DNA from: an uncultured Candidatus Saccharibacteria bacterium
Lineage (GTDB): Bacteria > Patescibacteriota > Saccharimonadia > Saccharimonadales > Saccharimonadaceae
NCBI GenBank assembly: GCA_947090635.1
Contig: CAMUOM010000011.1
Location: 1-21,761, forward strand
Direction: 5' to 3'
Length of the DNA stretch: 21,761 nt
Below are positions 1 to 7,500 of the stretch, piece after piece. Under the pieces are notes generated by a model that did not search any database, was not told the origin of the DNA, and was given only the letters and a program-made list of their open reading frames with translations. Each line of letters starts with the position of its first letter. The first letter of the stretch is position 1. Position numbers and translations under genes: made by a program.

Positions 1-666
1 GACCGCATTATTTTACTCGACAAGCCGGCGGGTATCTCTTCGTTTGGCTGCGTGGCGCGTGTTCGCCGCTACCTCAGTCAAGCGGTGGGGCACAAGGTTA
101 AAGTGGGACACTGTGGCACCCTTGACCCGTTTGCGACTGGCCTACTAATTATTGTGACCGGCAAGAACACTAAACGTGCCATGGAGTTTACGAAGCTAGA
201 TAAAGTCTATGCTGCCACAGTGCAACTTGGCGCGACATCGACCACGGGCGACCCCGAGGGTGAAATTACCGCTGTTTCGAGTGAGCAGCCAAGTTTAATG
301 GCGATCCAAGCGGCGGCCGAGCAGCTTACAGGGGTAATTCAACAAACTCCGCCTGCTTTTAGTGCTATCAAAGTCAATGGCCAGCGCGCTTATAAATTGG
401 CGCGACAAGGGCAGGAGGTGACGCTACCGACGCGTACGGTGGAGGTCTACCAGTTTGAAATTATCAGCTATCACTATCCGGAGCTAGAAATTCGGGTGCA
501 TGTCAGTAGCGGCACTTATGTGCGGACGCTCGCGGCCGACCTCGGTCAAATTTTGGGCACGGGAGCATATTTGACGGCGCTACGGCGACTCAGCATCGCG
601 AAATGGTCGGTTGAGCAGGCGCAGCCACTGGATGATTTCACGGTTTTGCGTGATAATGCCAAATAG
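1..666 (+). CDS. truB: tRNA pseudouridine(55) synthase TruB (5' end cut by window)
   Basis: TruB converts U55 in the T loop of tRNAs to pseudouridine. The reading frame is open from the first base of the window (it begins DRIILLDKPAG), so the true start lies upstream; the GTG at 52 is internal because conserved family sequence precedes it. The catalytic motif GTLDPFATG is visible, with the catalytic Asp encoded at 124-126. Further family segments are TPPAFSAIKVNGQRAYKLAR and the SSGTYVRTLAADLG block. The protein ends at a TAG that lies just before the -10 box of the next gene. No PUA domain of the long bacterial type is obvious after the catalytic domain; only about 40 residues follow the RTLAADLG block. 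Function is confident from motifs; the N-terminus cannot be judged. Confidence 0.95.
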   Translation, partial: DRIILLDKPAGISSFGCVARVRRYLSQAVGHKVKVGHCGTLDPFATGLLIIVTGKNTKRAMEFTKLDKVYAATVQLGATSTTGDPEGEITAVSSEQPSLMAIQAAAEQLTGVIQQTPPAFSAIKVNGQRAYKLARQGQEVTLPTRTVEVYQFEIISYHYPELEIRVHVSSGTYVRTLAADLGQILGTGAYLTALRRLSIAKWSVEQAQPLDDFTVLRDNAK

Positions 667-675
667 TGTTATAAT
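646..675 (+). promoter_or_regulatory. Promoter of the PRC-barrel gene (leaderless type)
   Basis: TTGCGT (646-651), an 18-nt spacer and a perfect TATAAT (670-675) lie across the truB stop codon. The ATG of the next gene follows six nucleotides after the -10 box, so the predicted transcript would start at or next to the A of the ATG. No Shine-Dalgarno sequence fits. Confidence 0.6.
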
Positions 676-681
676 AAGCTT

Positions 682-1260
682 ATGTTGGTAGAGCGGAGTC
701 GGTTACTGGGGTTTGATATTTATAATTTACAGACGGGCGAGAAGATTGGTCGCGTCGGGCAAGATATTATTGACCCCTATAAATTAAAAATCGCCGCCGT
801 GACGGTAGAAAAGGCGGGTATTAGTCCGGCGGTTTTGCTGTCGCAAGACGTGCGTGAGTGCAGCAACCAAGGAATAGTGGTAAACGATGCAAGCGACATC
901 GTGTCACCTGAGGGTATGCCGCGCTTGCAAAAAGTAATAGATTACGACTTTAAACTCTTTAAGGTAAAGGTTTACGACGACCAGAACAATTATTTAGGGC
1001 GCGTGGTAGACTACACTGTGGCGCCAGATAGCTTCGATATTATGCAAATCATTGTGCAGCCGGCACTATTTAGCACGGGTCATGGTGGTCGTCTGCGGAT
1101 TCATCGCGAGCAGGTGATCGAGATTAATAATAATAAAATTATTGTGGAGGCGCCAACCAAGTTGCAGCGAGTCGAGGCTAGCCCACTTAATATCAACGCT
1201 CACGCGTTCGACCCAGCGGTAGACAATCCATTCCGCAAGCGCCCCGAAGGTGCTAACTAA
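682..1260 (+). CDS. PRC-barrel domain protein
   Basis: A 192-residue protein with two PRC-barrel-like halves. The first half (about residues 1-75) begins LLGFDIYNLQTGEKIGRVGQDIIDPYKLKI. The second (about 90-165) contains FKVKVYDDQNNYLGRVVDYTVAPDSFDI. PRC-barrels are small beta domains found in RimM, photosynthetic reaction-centre H subunits and many uncharacterised bacterial proteins; they usually mediate protein or RNA contacts. No signal peptide, membrane segment or catalytic motif is seen, so it is likely cytoplasmic. The ATG at 682 is chosen because TATAAT lies six nucleotides before it and no ribosome binding site is present, as in several other genes here. It is convergent with recX, with only six bases between the stops and no visible terminator. 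The fold is fairly sure, the role unknown. Confidence 0.75.
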   Translation: MLVERSRLLGFDIYNLQTGEKIGRVGQDIIDPYKLKIAAVTVEKAGISPAVLLSQDVRECSNQGIVVNDASDIVSPEGMPRLQKVIDYDFKLFKVKVYDDQNNYLGRVVDYTVAPDSFDIMQIIVQPALFSTGHGGRLRIHREQVIEINNNKIIVEAPTKLQRVEASPLNINAHAFDPAVDNPFRKRPEGAN

Positions 1261-1266
1261 CTCTAG

Positions 1267-1872
1267 CTACTCCGTGTCTCCCTGATGATAGCGGTCAAGG
1301 GCGGCCTTGATGTCGTCGTAGCGGAAGCCGTTGCGCGCGAGGTAGGTGATGAGCTTGTTTTCGTCGTCGTATTTATTGATGCGCTTGTTAATTAATTTTA
1401 GAAGCGCCGCGCTGTCGCCGTTGGCTCGACAGAGGTCGTCAATGATGTCGCTGCTAATGCCCTTTTTTACTAGGTCGAGCCGGATGCGCTTTAAGGAATA
1501 GCGCCCGCTTTGATGACGGCTACTAAAAAACAGTTCGGCAAAGCGCTGGTCGTTGAGGTAGCCGCGCGCCTTGAGGCGCTCAACCACGCGTTCGGTGTTA
1601 GACTTAGTCCACTGCTTACGAAAGGCGTAGTCGCGAATTTCGCGCTCGCTACGGAGGCGGCGGCTGATTAAATCGACGGCGCGAATGTAATTTTTGCCAA
1701 AGTCGGACTCACTTTTGAGTTGTTCGAGCTGTGCATCACTAATTTCCAACCCCGAATGCAGCCCGTTTTGTACGAGCTGCAATTCATCGAGGCTAAAGCT
1801 ATACTTGCCGTCTACGTAAATGTTGTAGCGGCCGGCTGTCTTGACAGCGGGACTAACTTTGCTGATGCGCAT
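1267..1872 (-). CDS. recX: Regulatory protein RecX
   Basis: RecX binds along RecA filaments and modulates recombinase activity. The 201-residue protein shows the family's tandem three-helix repeats: RAVDLISRRLRSEREIRDYAFRKQ (about 64-88), then VVERLKARGYLNDQRFAELFFSSR (about 96-119) and the SLKRIRLDLVKKGIS segment. The N-terminal 55 residues form a small beta-rich part (GRYNIYVDGKYSFSLDELQL) as in longer RecX proteins. The start codon lies inside the 3' end of recA, a 20-bp overlap, so translation is probably coupled and both are read from the recA promoter. The 3' end nearly touches the convergent PRC-barrel gene. Confidence 0.92.
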   Translation of the reverse strand: MRISKVSPAVKTAGRYNIYVDGKYSFSLDELQLVQNGLHSGLEISDAQLEQLKSESDFGKNYIRAVDLISRRLRSEREIRDYAFRKQWTKSNTERVVERLKARGYLNDQRFAELFFSSRHQSGRYSLKRIRLDLVKKGISSDIIDDLCRANGDSAALLKLINKRINKYDDENKLITYLARNGFRYDDIKAALDRYHQGDTE

Positions 1873-2902
1873 GGTCTTTTGATTTTACGAGGTCGCGCAC
1901 CTTCTGGTCCATCTCGGCCAGCTTGTCAGGGTGCTCCTTCAGCCACGTCTTGGCGTTTTCGCGCCCTTGGCCAATGGTCTCGCCCTCGTACTTATAGAAG
2001 GCGCCCGCCTTTTGCACCACATCGTGTGTGGTGGCAAGGTCGAGGGTGTCACCGGTAGTGGAGATACCTTCGTTATACATAATGTCAAATTCAGCTTGGC
2101 GGAATGGCGGCGCAATCTTGTTCTTCACTACCTTGACGCGGACACGGTTGCCAATCACATCTTCGCCGGCCTTAATTTGCCCAACGCGGCGAATATCAAG
2201 CCGTTGTGAAGCGTAAAACTTCAGCGCATTACCACCCGTGGTGGTCTCAGGATTACCAAACATCACGCCAATCTTCATGCGAATCTGGTTGATGAAGATG
2301 ACTGTAGCTTTGCTCTTGTTGATGATACCGGTCAGCTTGCGTAGCGCCTGTGACATCAAGCGCGCCTGTAGCCCTGGTAGAGCATCGCCCATGTCGCCAT
2401 CAATTTCGGCTTGTGGCACCAAAGCTGCCACCGAATCGAGCACGATAATATCCACCGCATTACTGCGGACGAGTGTTTCGACAATTTCTAGCGCCTGCTC
2501 ACCATTGTCTGGTTGTGAGATTAAGAGGTCGCTAATCTTGACCCCCAACCGACCAGCATATTCTGGGTCGAGTGCATGCTCGGCGTCAATAAACGCGGCC
2601 GTGCCGCCTTGACGCTGCACCTCAGCCACGGCGTGCAGGGCAAGGGTTGTCTTACCGGAAGACTCTGGCCCGTAGATTTCGATAATGCGCCCCCTCGGGT
2701 AGCCGCCACCAAGTGCCAAGTCAAGTGACAGGGTGCCGCTTGAAGTTGTCTCAACGTTGATTTTATAAGCATCACCGAGCTTCATAATGGAGCCATCGCC
2801 GAATTGCTTGCTAATTTGGCTGACAGCTAGTTCGAGCGCGGCTTTCTTGCCGGCATCATCGGCCGACTTTTCGGCCATCACTTTAGATTCTTTTTTGGTC
2901 AT
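1853..2902 (-). CDS. recA: Recombinase RecA
   Basis: RecA forms ATP-dependent filaments on single-stranded DNA for homologous recombination and repair. Length 349 aa is normal. Visible motifs: Walker A GPESSGKTT at residues 78-86, the LDSVAALVPQAEI region (Walker B and following), and the L2/DNA-binding stretch INQIRMKIGVMFGNPETTTGG. The C-terminus is short and mixed charged. The start at 2902 is set by a strong Shine-Dalgarno (AAAGGAGG in the mRNA) a few bases upstream; a second ATG eight codons later is less well placed. It is followed by the overlapping recX. No SOS (LexA) box that I can recognise precedes it. Confidence 0.98.
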   Translation of the reverse strand: MTKKESKVMAEKSADDAGKKAALELAVSQISKQFGDGSIMKLGDAYKINVETTSSGTLSLDLALGGGYPRGRIIEIYGPESSGKTTLALHAVAEVQRQGGTAAFIDAEHALDPEYAGRLGVKISDLLISQPDNGEQALEIVETLVRSNAVDIIVLDSVAALVPQAEIDGDMGDALPGLQARLMSQALRKLTGIINKSKATVIFINQIRMKIGVMFGNPETTTGGNALKFYASQRLDIRRVGQIKAGEDVIGNRVRVKVVKNKIAPPFRQAEFDIMYNEGISTTGDTLDLATTHDVVQKAGAFYKYEGETIGQGRENAKTWLKEHPDKLAEMDQKVRDLVKSKDHAHQQS

Positions 2903-2929
2903 ACCGCCTCCTTTTGTATCATTACCATT

Positions 2930-2938
2930 ATTATAACA
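2930..2938 (-). promoter_or_regulatory. recA promoter -10 (extended)
   Basis: On the minus strand an extended -10, TG-T-TATAAT, occupies 2930-2938 with the hexamer at 2930-2935. It gives a leader of about 20 nt that carries the recA ribosome binding site. I see no convincing -35, which is common with extended -10 boxes. Confidence 0.55.
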
Positions 2939-2958
2939 TACCCACGCCCCCTAAAATG

Positions 2959-2967
2959 TGCTAAACT
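2959..2967 (+). promoter_or_regulatory. -10 box of the tsaB-like gene (leaderless type)
   Basis: TG-C-TAAACT at 2959-2967 is followed after six nucleotides by the ATG at 2974. There is no ribosome binding site between, so a leaderless message is likely. It is divergent from the recA promoter. Confidence 0.4.
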
Positions 2968-2973
2968 AAAAGT

Positions 2974-3357
2974 ATGATTTTAGCAGTGCGTAGTGATAAT
3001 TCAGTAGCAGAGATTGCTCTAACTGACACGGCGGGCAAAATTATACGTAATAAGCAGTGGGATGCCGGCCGAACGCTAGCAAAGAACTTGCTTGGTGAAA
3101 TTGACGACCTCTTAGGAGGGGATTTTGATAATTTAACTGGTTTAGTAGTATTTAAGGGTCCAGGTTCGTTTACTGGACTACGTATCGGCCTAGCGGTAAT
3201 GAACGCTATCGCCGACGGCAAACACTTACCAATTGTGGCAACTAGTGGTGACGACTGGCTAGCGGCAGGCGTGAGGCGCCTCGCGGCTGGCGAAAATGAC
3301 CAGATTGCCTTACCAGATTATGGCGCCGCACCACATATTACCGCACCAAAGCACTAA
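2974..3357 (+). CDS. tsaB: TsaB-like protein (short form, tRNA t6A pathway)
   Basis: The protein matches the N-terminal half of TsaB, the ASKHA-fold partner of TsaD in making threonylcarbamoyladenosine (t6A37) in tRNA. The signature GPGSFTGLRIGLAVMNAIAD is present at about residues 63-82, after the usual ILAVRSDNS beta-hairpin start. At 127 aa it is only about half the length of standard TsaB (about 230 aa): the second ASKHA lobe is absent. The last residues (LPDYGAAPHITAPKH) look like a designed end rather than an abrupt stop, and no continuation is seen in other frames before rny at 3399. The N-terminal lobe is the part that dimerises with TsaD, so the short form may still work. Assignment is good; activity is inferred. 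Confidence 0.8.
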   Translation: MILAVRSDNSVAEIALTDTAGKIIRNKQWDAGRTLAKNLLGEIDDLLGGDFDNLTGLVVFKGPGSFTGLRIGLAVMNAIADGKHLPIVATSGDDWLAAGVRRLAAGENDQIALPDYGAAPHITAPKH

Positions 3358-3398
3358 AATCATCTTCCAATTTGTTTGACTCTTGAAGGGAGGATTTT

Positions 3399-4889
3399 AT
3401 GGGTTATATAATAGTTGCAGCGATAGTTGGGCTATTTCTTGGCGCCATTTTGGGTGTGATGGCAATGAAGCTTCGCAACCAGCGCGCGCAAGCGACGGCT
3501 GAGCATCTCATTACCAATGCTAAGTCGAAGGCGAGCCAAATTATTTTAGACGCCAGCAAGACTGCAAAGCAGGAGGCGGATAACACACGCCGTGAGCTGA
3601 AGCATCAAGAAGACAAGCTTTCTGAGCGTGAGCATGTGCTGCTCACAAAAATTGATGAGCTGGACGCCCGTTCCGAGAAAATGCGGGCGGACGAGCAAGC
3701 GATTAACGACTTGCGTGACCAAGCTAAGGCTGTGCGCGATAGTATTAACCAGAAGCTTGAGAAGGTGGCGGGTATGTCGCGTCAGGAAGCTGCCAAGAAG
3801 CTAATGCAAGTGGTAGAGAAGGAGACTTCGGCTGACCTCTTGGGCTACGTGGCCAAGCAGCAGCGCAACGCTGAGGCCGAGGCGGAGCAGAAGGCGGAAA
3901 TGCTCATTGTGCAGACTATGGAGCGGATGGCTTCAGAGGTAACGGCTGAGCGTACCGTGACAGCCGTGCCGTTGCCAGATGAAGAAATGAAGGGCCGCAT
4001 TATCGGCAAGGAAGGCCGCAACATTCAGGCGTTGCAGCGCGCCACGGGGGTGGATGTGCTGGTTGACGAGACGCCGGGCATGATTGTCCTCAGTTCATTT
4101 GACCCGATTCGCCGTCAAGTCGCGCGCCTCGCGGTTGAAATGCTCTTAAAGGACGGCCGCATTCACCCCGCTCGCATTGAAGAGGTGGTGGAGAAGGCGC
4201 AGCGCCAAATTGAGCGTGAAGTAGTTCGGGCTGGCGAAGATGCCGCTCGTGAATGTGGCGTGGTGGGTATTCCACCAGAGATGCTGCATTTACTGGGTGA
4301 GCTTAAGTTCCGTACGAGCTATGGTCAAAATGTATTGAAGCACTCTACGGAGATGGCGCACATGGCGGGCATGATTGCTAACGAAGTGGGCGCCGACGTT
4401 ATGATTACCAAGACCGCTACTTTGCTCCACGATGTGGGCAAGGCAGTGACGCACCGCATTGAAGGCAAGCACCACCACATTGGCGCCGAGCTGGCGCGCA
4501 AATATGGCATGGATGAGCGCATTGCCCACGCGATTGAGGCGCACCACGACGATATTGAGGCTACGACCCCAGAGGCAGTGATTGTCCGCATTTGCGACGC
4601 CTTAAGTGCCGCTCGCCCAGGCGCGCGCAATATCTCAGCGGAGAACTTTGCCGCTCGCATGAAGGACCTAGAGAACATTGCTACCTCGTTTGATGGTATC
4701 GATAAGGCTTACGCCATCTCGGCCGGCCGCGAAGTGCGCGTGATTGTCCATCCGGATAAAATCGACGATTTGTCGGCTACCAAGTTGGCGCGTGACATTG
4801 CTGATAAAATTGAATCGACCATGCAATACCCAGGCACAATTAAGGTCAACGTGATTCGCGAGACCCGCGCCATCGAGTACGCCAAATAA
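3399..4889 (+). CDS. rny: Ribonuclease Y
   Basis: RNase Y is a membrane-bound endoribonuclease that starts mRNA decay. Order of domains in 496 aa: one N-terminal membrane helix (about 2-24, GYIIVAAIVGLFLGAILGVM), a long coiled coil (about 25-170, rich in K, E, Q and A), a KH RNA-binding domain with MKGRIIGKEGRNIQALQ (about 197 on), and an HD phosphohydrolase domain with LLHDVGKA (about residues 342-349) holding the metal-binding His-Asp. Length is close to the usual 520 aa. A clear Shine-Dalgarno (GGGAGGA) precedes the ATG. It lies 41 bases behind the tsaB-like gene and just before RNase J, so the two chief RNA-decay enzymes are neighbours but have a terminator-like hairpin between them. Confidence 0.97.
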   Translation: MGYIIVAAIVGLFLGAILGVMAMKLRNQRAQATAEHLITNAKSKASQIILDASKTAKQEADNTRRELKHQEDKLSEREHVLLTKIDELDARSEKMRADEQAINDLRDQAKAVRDSINQKLEKVAGMSRQEAAKKLMQVVEKETSADLLGYVAKQQRNAEAEAEQKAEMLIVQTMERMASEVTAERTVTAVPLPDEEMKGRIIGKEGRNIQALQRATGVDVLVDETPGMIVLSSFDPIRRQVARLAVEMLLKDGRIHPARIEEVVEKAQRQIEREVVRAGEDAARECGVVGIPPEMLHLLGELKFRTSYGQNVLKHSTEMAHMAGMIANEVGADVMITKTATLLHDVGKAVTHRIEGKHHHIGAELARKYGMDERIAHAIEAHHDDIEATTPEAVIVRICDALSAARPGARNISAENFAARMKDLENIATSFDGIDKAYAISAGREVRVIVHPDKIDDLSATKLARDIADKIESTMQYPGTIKVNVIRETRAIEYAK

Positions 4890-4916
4890 CCAGTTAATAG
4901 AGGTTGACACTAGTCG

Positions 4917-4945
4917 GAGAGCACTTGACAGCAGGTGCTCTCTTT
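4917..4945 (+). terminator. Terminator-like hairpin behind rny
   Basis: GAGAGCAC (4917-4924) pairs with GTGCTCTC (4935-4942) over a 10-nt loop and is followed by TTT. The T run is short, so termination may be partial. A TTGACA in the loop is a candidate -35 for rnj. Confidence 0.55.
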
Positions 4946-4953
4946 GTTAGTAT
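4925..4953 (+). promoter_or_regulatory. Candidate rnj promoter inside the terminator
   Basis: A perfect TTGACA (4925-4930) and TAGTAT (4948-4953) are separated by 17 nt. The -35 lies in the loop of the rny terminator hairpin. The predicted leader is about 90 nt and ends in the rnj ribosome binding site (AAAAGGAGA before the ATG at 5051). Confidence 0.4.
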
Positions 4954-5050
4954 AGTAATAACGTTGCGATTCATCGCTCAAACTTGACTTAACCACTCAA
5001 AGCGAAATCGATAATTAATTTTAGTTATAAAGTAAAAGGAGAATATATCT

Positions 5051-7432
5051 ATGGGTCAACAACGCATTAAAAAGGCGCAGGCTGACGATACCTCAAAGCG
5101 ACCAGCTGCGGCGCGCACGACGCGAAAAAAGACGGGTAACACCGTACTAGACGCCACCACTACGCGGCGGGGTGAGGTGGAGCGTGCCAAGCGGCGCGTC
5201 AGCGATAATGTCAACGCCCAGGCCTCACAGCATCACATGGACGCCCCAGTTAACAAGTCAATTTACAACGGCTACGGCGGCGAGCAGTACACGCCAAGTT
5301 TGGCGCGCAAGCACCGCGATAGCAAGAAGGACCTCGGCGCCCTGAAGGTCATCCCGATTGGTGGCGTGGGTGAAATGGGCATCGGCAAGAATATGACTGC
5401 CATCGAGTATGGCGACGAAATTATTGTGATTGATATGGGCTTCCTCTTCCCAGGGGACGATTATCCGGGCATCAACTACATCGTGCCTGACATCACTTAT
5501 CTTGAGAAGAATAAGTCAAAAATTAAGGCTGTGGTGATTACCCACGGGCACCTTGACCACATTGGCGCCTTCCACCACCTGATACCGAAGATTCCGGCGC
5601 CGGTTTACGCCACCAAGTTCACTATTGGTATGTTACAAAAGAACATGGAGGAGGAAGACACCGACTTCAAGCCAGAATTCCATGAGATGAACCCAGAAAA
5701 TCACGACCGTGTGCAGCTGAGCGAGCACTTCGGCCTTGAGCTAGTGCGCGTTAACCACTCTATTCCAGACGCCGCGGCGGTTGTCTTGCGCACCCCGCTA
5801 GGCGTGGTATTGAGCTCAGGCGACTGGCGCTTTGAAGACCATCCAGTGGACGGTAAAAAGTTCGACCTAAACCGCATGAGCGAAATTGCGGCGAAGGAAG
5901 GCATCTTGCTCTTCATGAACGAATCTACTAACTGCGAAGACGACGGCACCGTGACTGCTTATGGCGAGAACGACATCAAGGAAAGCTTTGACCAAATCAT
6001 GGACAAATACCCAAATTCGCGCATGATTATCTCTTGCTTCTCATCACAGGTACACCGCATGCAAAACATCGTCATGTCGGCGGCGCAACACGGCCGCAAG
6101 GTGGCATTTGCGGGCTTTTCGATGGTGCAAAACGTCGAAATTGGCCTCAAAACTGGCATGTTGAAGTTACCAAACAACACCGTGATGACCATGGAAGACT
6201 TGGTGAAGCTGCCAGATTCAGAGGTTTGTATTGTTTGTACGGGTTCGCAGGGCGAGTTTAACGCCGTGCTTAACCGCATGGCGACGGGCGCACATCGCTT
6301 TGTCAAAATTAAAGACAGCGACGTCATCGTCTTTTCATCCAACCCAATTCCGGGCAACGAAAACCACGTGGTGCGCACGGTGGATGGTTTGATGCGTGAG
6401 GGCTCTGATGTCTTGCAGAATCGCAAAACTGCTCGCTACGGCGTTGGTCCGCTCCACTTGTCCGGCCACGCCAAGCGCGAAGACCACGTGAAGTTGATTA
6501 ACGCCCTTCACCCAACCTTTTATCTGCCAAACCACGGCGAGTTCCACATGTTGGTGCACAACGCCGAGATTGCTGAGAATGATTGCGGCATTGCGCGCGA
6601 CCACATCTTTGTGTGTGACGCCGGCGACGTGGTGGAATTTTATCCAGATGGCACGGCGCAGAAGACGGGCCGTGTCCCAGTGGGCGGTATCATGTACGAT
6701 GACGCCGGCGACGTGGTGAGTGACGTAGTCCTAAAGGACCGCATTCACATGTCAACCGAGGGTATCTTTGTAGTTGTTTTGACAGTGCAGAAGGGCAGCG
6801 GCCGTCTCTTGACTTCGCCTGACATCGTCTCGCGCGGCTTTATTTACTTGCGCGATAGCGAGGAGCTCATCAATTCTATTCGTCAGTATGTGCGACAAAA
6901 GGTAGCCAAGGCGTATTCGGGCCACCACGTTGACCTCGAGAGTTTCAAGAAGGACCTGCGTGAAGAAATCACTCAGATTCTGTATGATCAGACGCACCGC
7001 ACGCCAATTGTGATACCGGTAATTAACGAAGTTGGCGCTAAGGCGTCGGCAAACCAAAATCGCGAGCACGACCAAGAGCGCGAGCGCCGCGATAAGGAGT
7101 TTGCTGAGCAAGAAATGATGCGTATTCGCGGCCAGTCTGTCCGCACGCCACGCCCACGGCCAACTCATCCGGCAGTACAAATTGTGCGCACGACGCCGTT
7201 ACCAGAGGCGCAGTCAAAGCCGGCCAAGACTGTGATTCGGGGCGCTGCCATGCATTTTGCTCCACATCACCACCTAAACCCGAATGCGCCGATTACCCAC
7301 AGCAAGGTGGCGGCGCGCCGCGACGCGGCCAATATCGACACCACGCGCAAACCACCAGTCAAGCGTGTCATCTCGTTTAAGCGCGTCCCAGATGGCCCAA
7401 ACCCAATGAAAATGTGGCGCGAAGATAAGTAA
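5051..7432 (+). CDS. rnj: Ribonuclease J
   Basis: RNase J is a metallo-beta-lactamase/beta-CASP nuclease with 5'-3' exo- and endonuclease activity on mRNA and rRNA precursors. The zinc motif HGHLDH is at residues 165-170, after VIPIGGVGEMGIGKNM, and later family blocks include NESTNCEDDGT, the beta-CASP core, and LSGHAKREDH and LPNHGEFHML. At 793 aa it is much longer than the usual 550-560 aa: it has a basic, disordered N-terminal extension of about 100 residues (many K, R, T, A) and a C-terminal tail of about 130 residues with HDQERERRDKEFAEQEMMR followed by a basic, Pro/His-rich stretch. Such tails could bind RNA or partners (inferred). It is probably its own transcription unit, ending in a strong terminator. 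Confidence 0.96.
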   Translation: MGQQRIKKAQADDTSKRPAAARTTRKKTGNTVLDATTTRRGEVERAKRRVSDNVNAQASQHHMDAPVNKSIYNGYGGEQYTPSLARKHRDSKKDLGALKVIPIGGVGEMGIGKNMTAIEYGDEIIVIDMGFLFPGDDYPGINYIVPDITYLEKNKSKIKAVVITHGHLDHIGAFHHLIPKIPAPVYATKFTIGMLQKNMEEEDTDFKPEFHEMNPENHDRVQLSEHFGLELVRVNHSIPDAAAVVLRTPLGVVLSSGDWRFEDHPVDGKKFDLNRMSEIAAKEGILLFMNESTNCEDDGTVTAYGENDIKESFDQIMDKYPNSRMIISCFSSQVHRMQNIVMSAAQHGRKVAFAGFSMVQNVEIGLKTGMLKLPNNTVMTMEDLVKLPDSEVCIVCTGSQGEFNAVLNRMATGAHRFVKIKDSDVIVFSSNPIPGNENHVVRTVDGLMREGSDVLQNRKTARYGVGPLHLSGHAKREDHVKLINALHPTFYLPNHGEFHMLVHNAEIAENDCGIARDHIFVCDAGDVVEFYPDGTAQKTGRVPVGGIMYDDAGDVVSDVVLKDRIHMSTEGIFVVVLTVQKGSGRLLTSPDIVSRGFIYLRDSEELINSIRQYVRQKVAKAYSGHHVDLESFKKDLREEITQILYDQTHRTPIVIPVINEVGAKASANQNREHDQERERRDKEFAEQEMMRIRGQSVRTPRPRPTHPAVQIVRTTPLPEAQSKPAKTVIRGAAMHFAPHHHLNPNAPITHSKVAARRDAANIDTTRKPPVKRVISFKRVPDGPNPMKMWREDK

Positions 7433-7437
7433 CACCC

Positions 7438-7464
7438 AAAATACCCCTGAAAAGGGGTATTTTT
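7438..7464 (+). terminator. Rho-independent terminator of rnj
   Basis: AAAATACCCCT pairs with AGGGGTATTTTT over a GAAA tetraloop, with the T run in the 3' arm. Placed just behind the rnj stop. Confidence 0.85.
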
Positions 7465-7481
7465 AGACTTAAGCAGTTTTA

Positions 7482-7490
7482 TGGTATAAT
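7482..7490 (+). promoter_or_regulatory. ftsK promoter, extended -10
   Basis: TGG-TATAAT (hexamer 7485-7490) lies ten nucleotides before the ATG at 7501. The transcript would have a leader of about four nucleotides or fewer and no ribosome binding site. Confidence 0.6.
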
Positions 7491-7500
7491 AGTAATATCT

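Noticed and set aside
2903..2973. SOS (LexA) operator before recA
   Set aside because: I find neither CTG-N10-CAG nor a GAAC-N4-GTTC type box in the short recA-tsaB gap.
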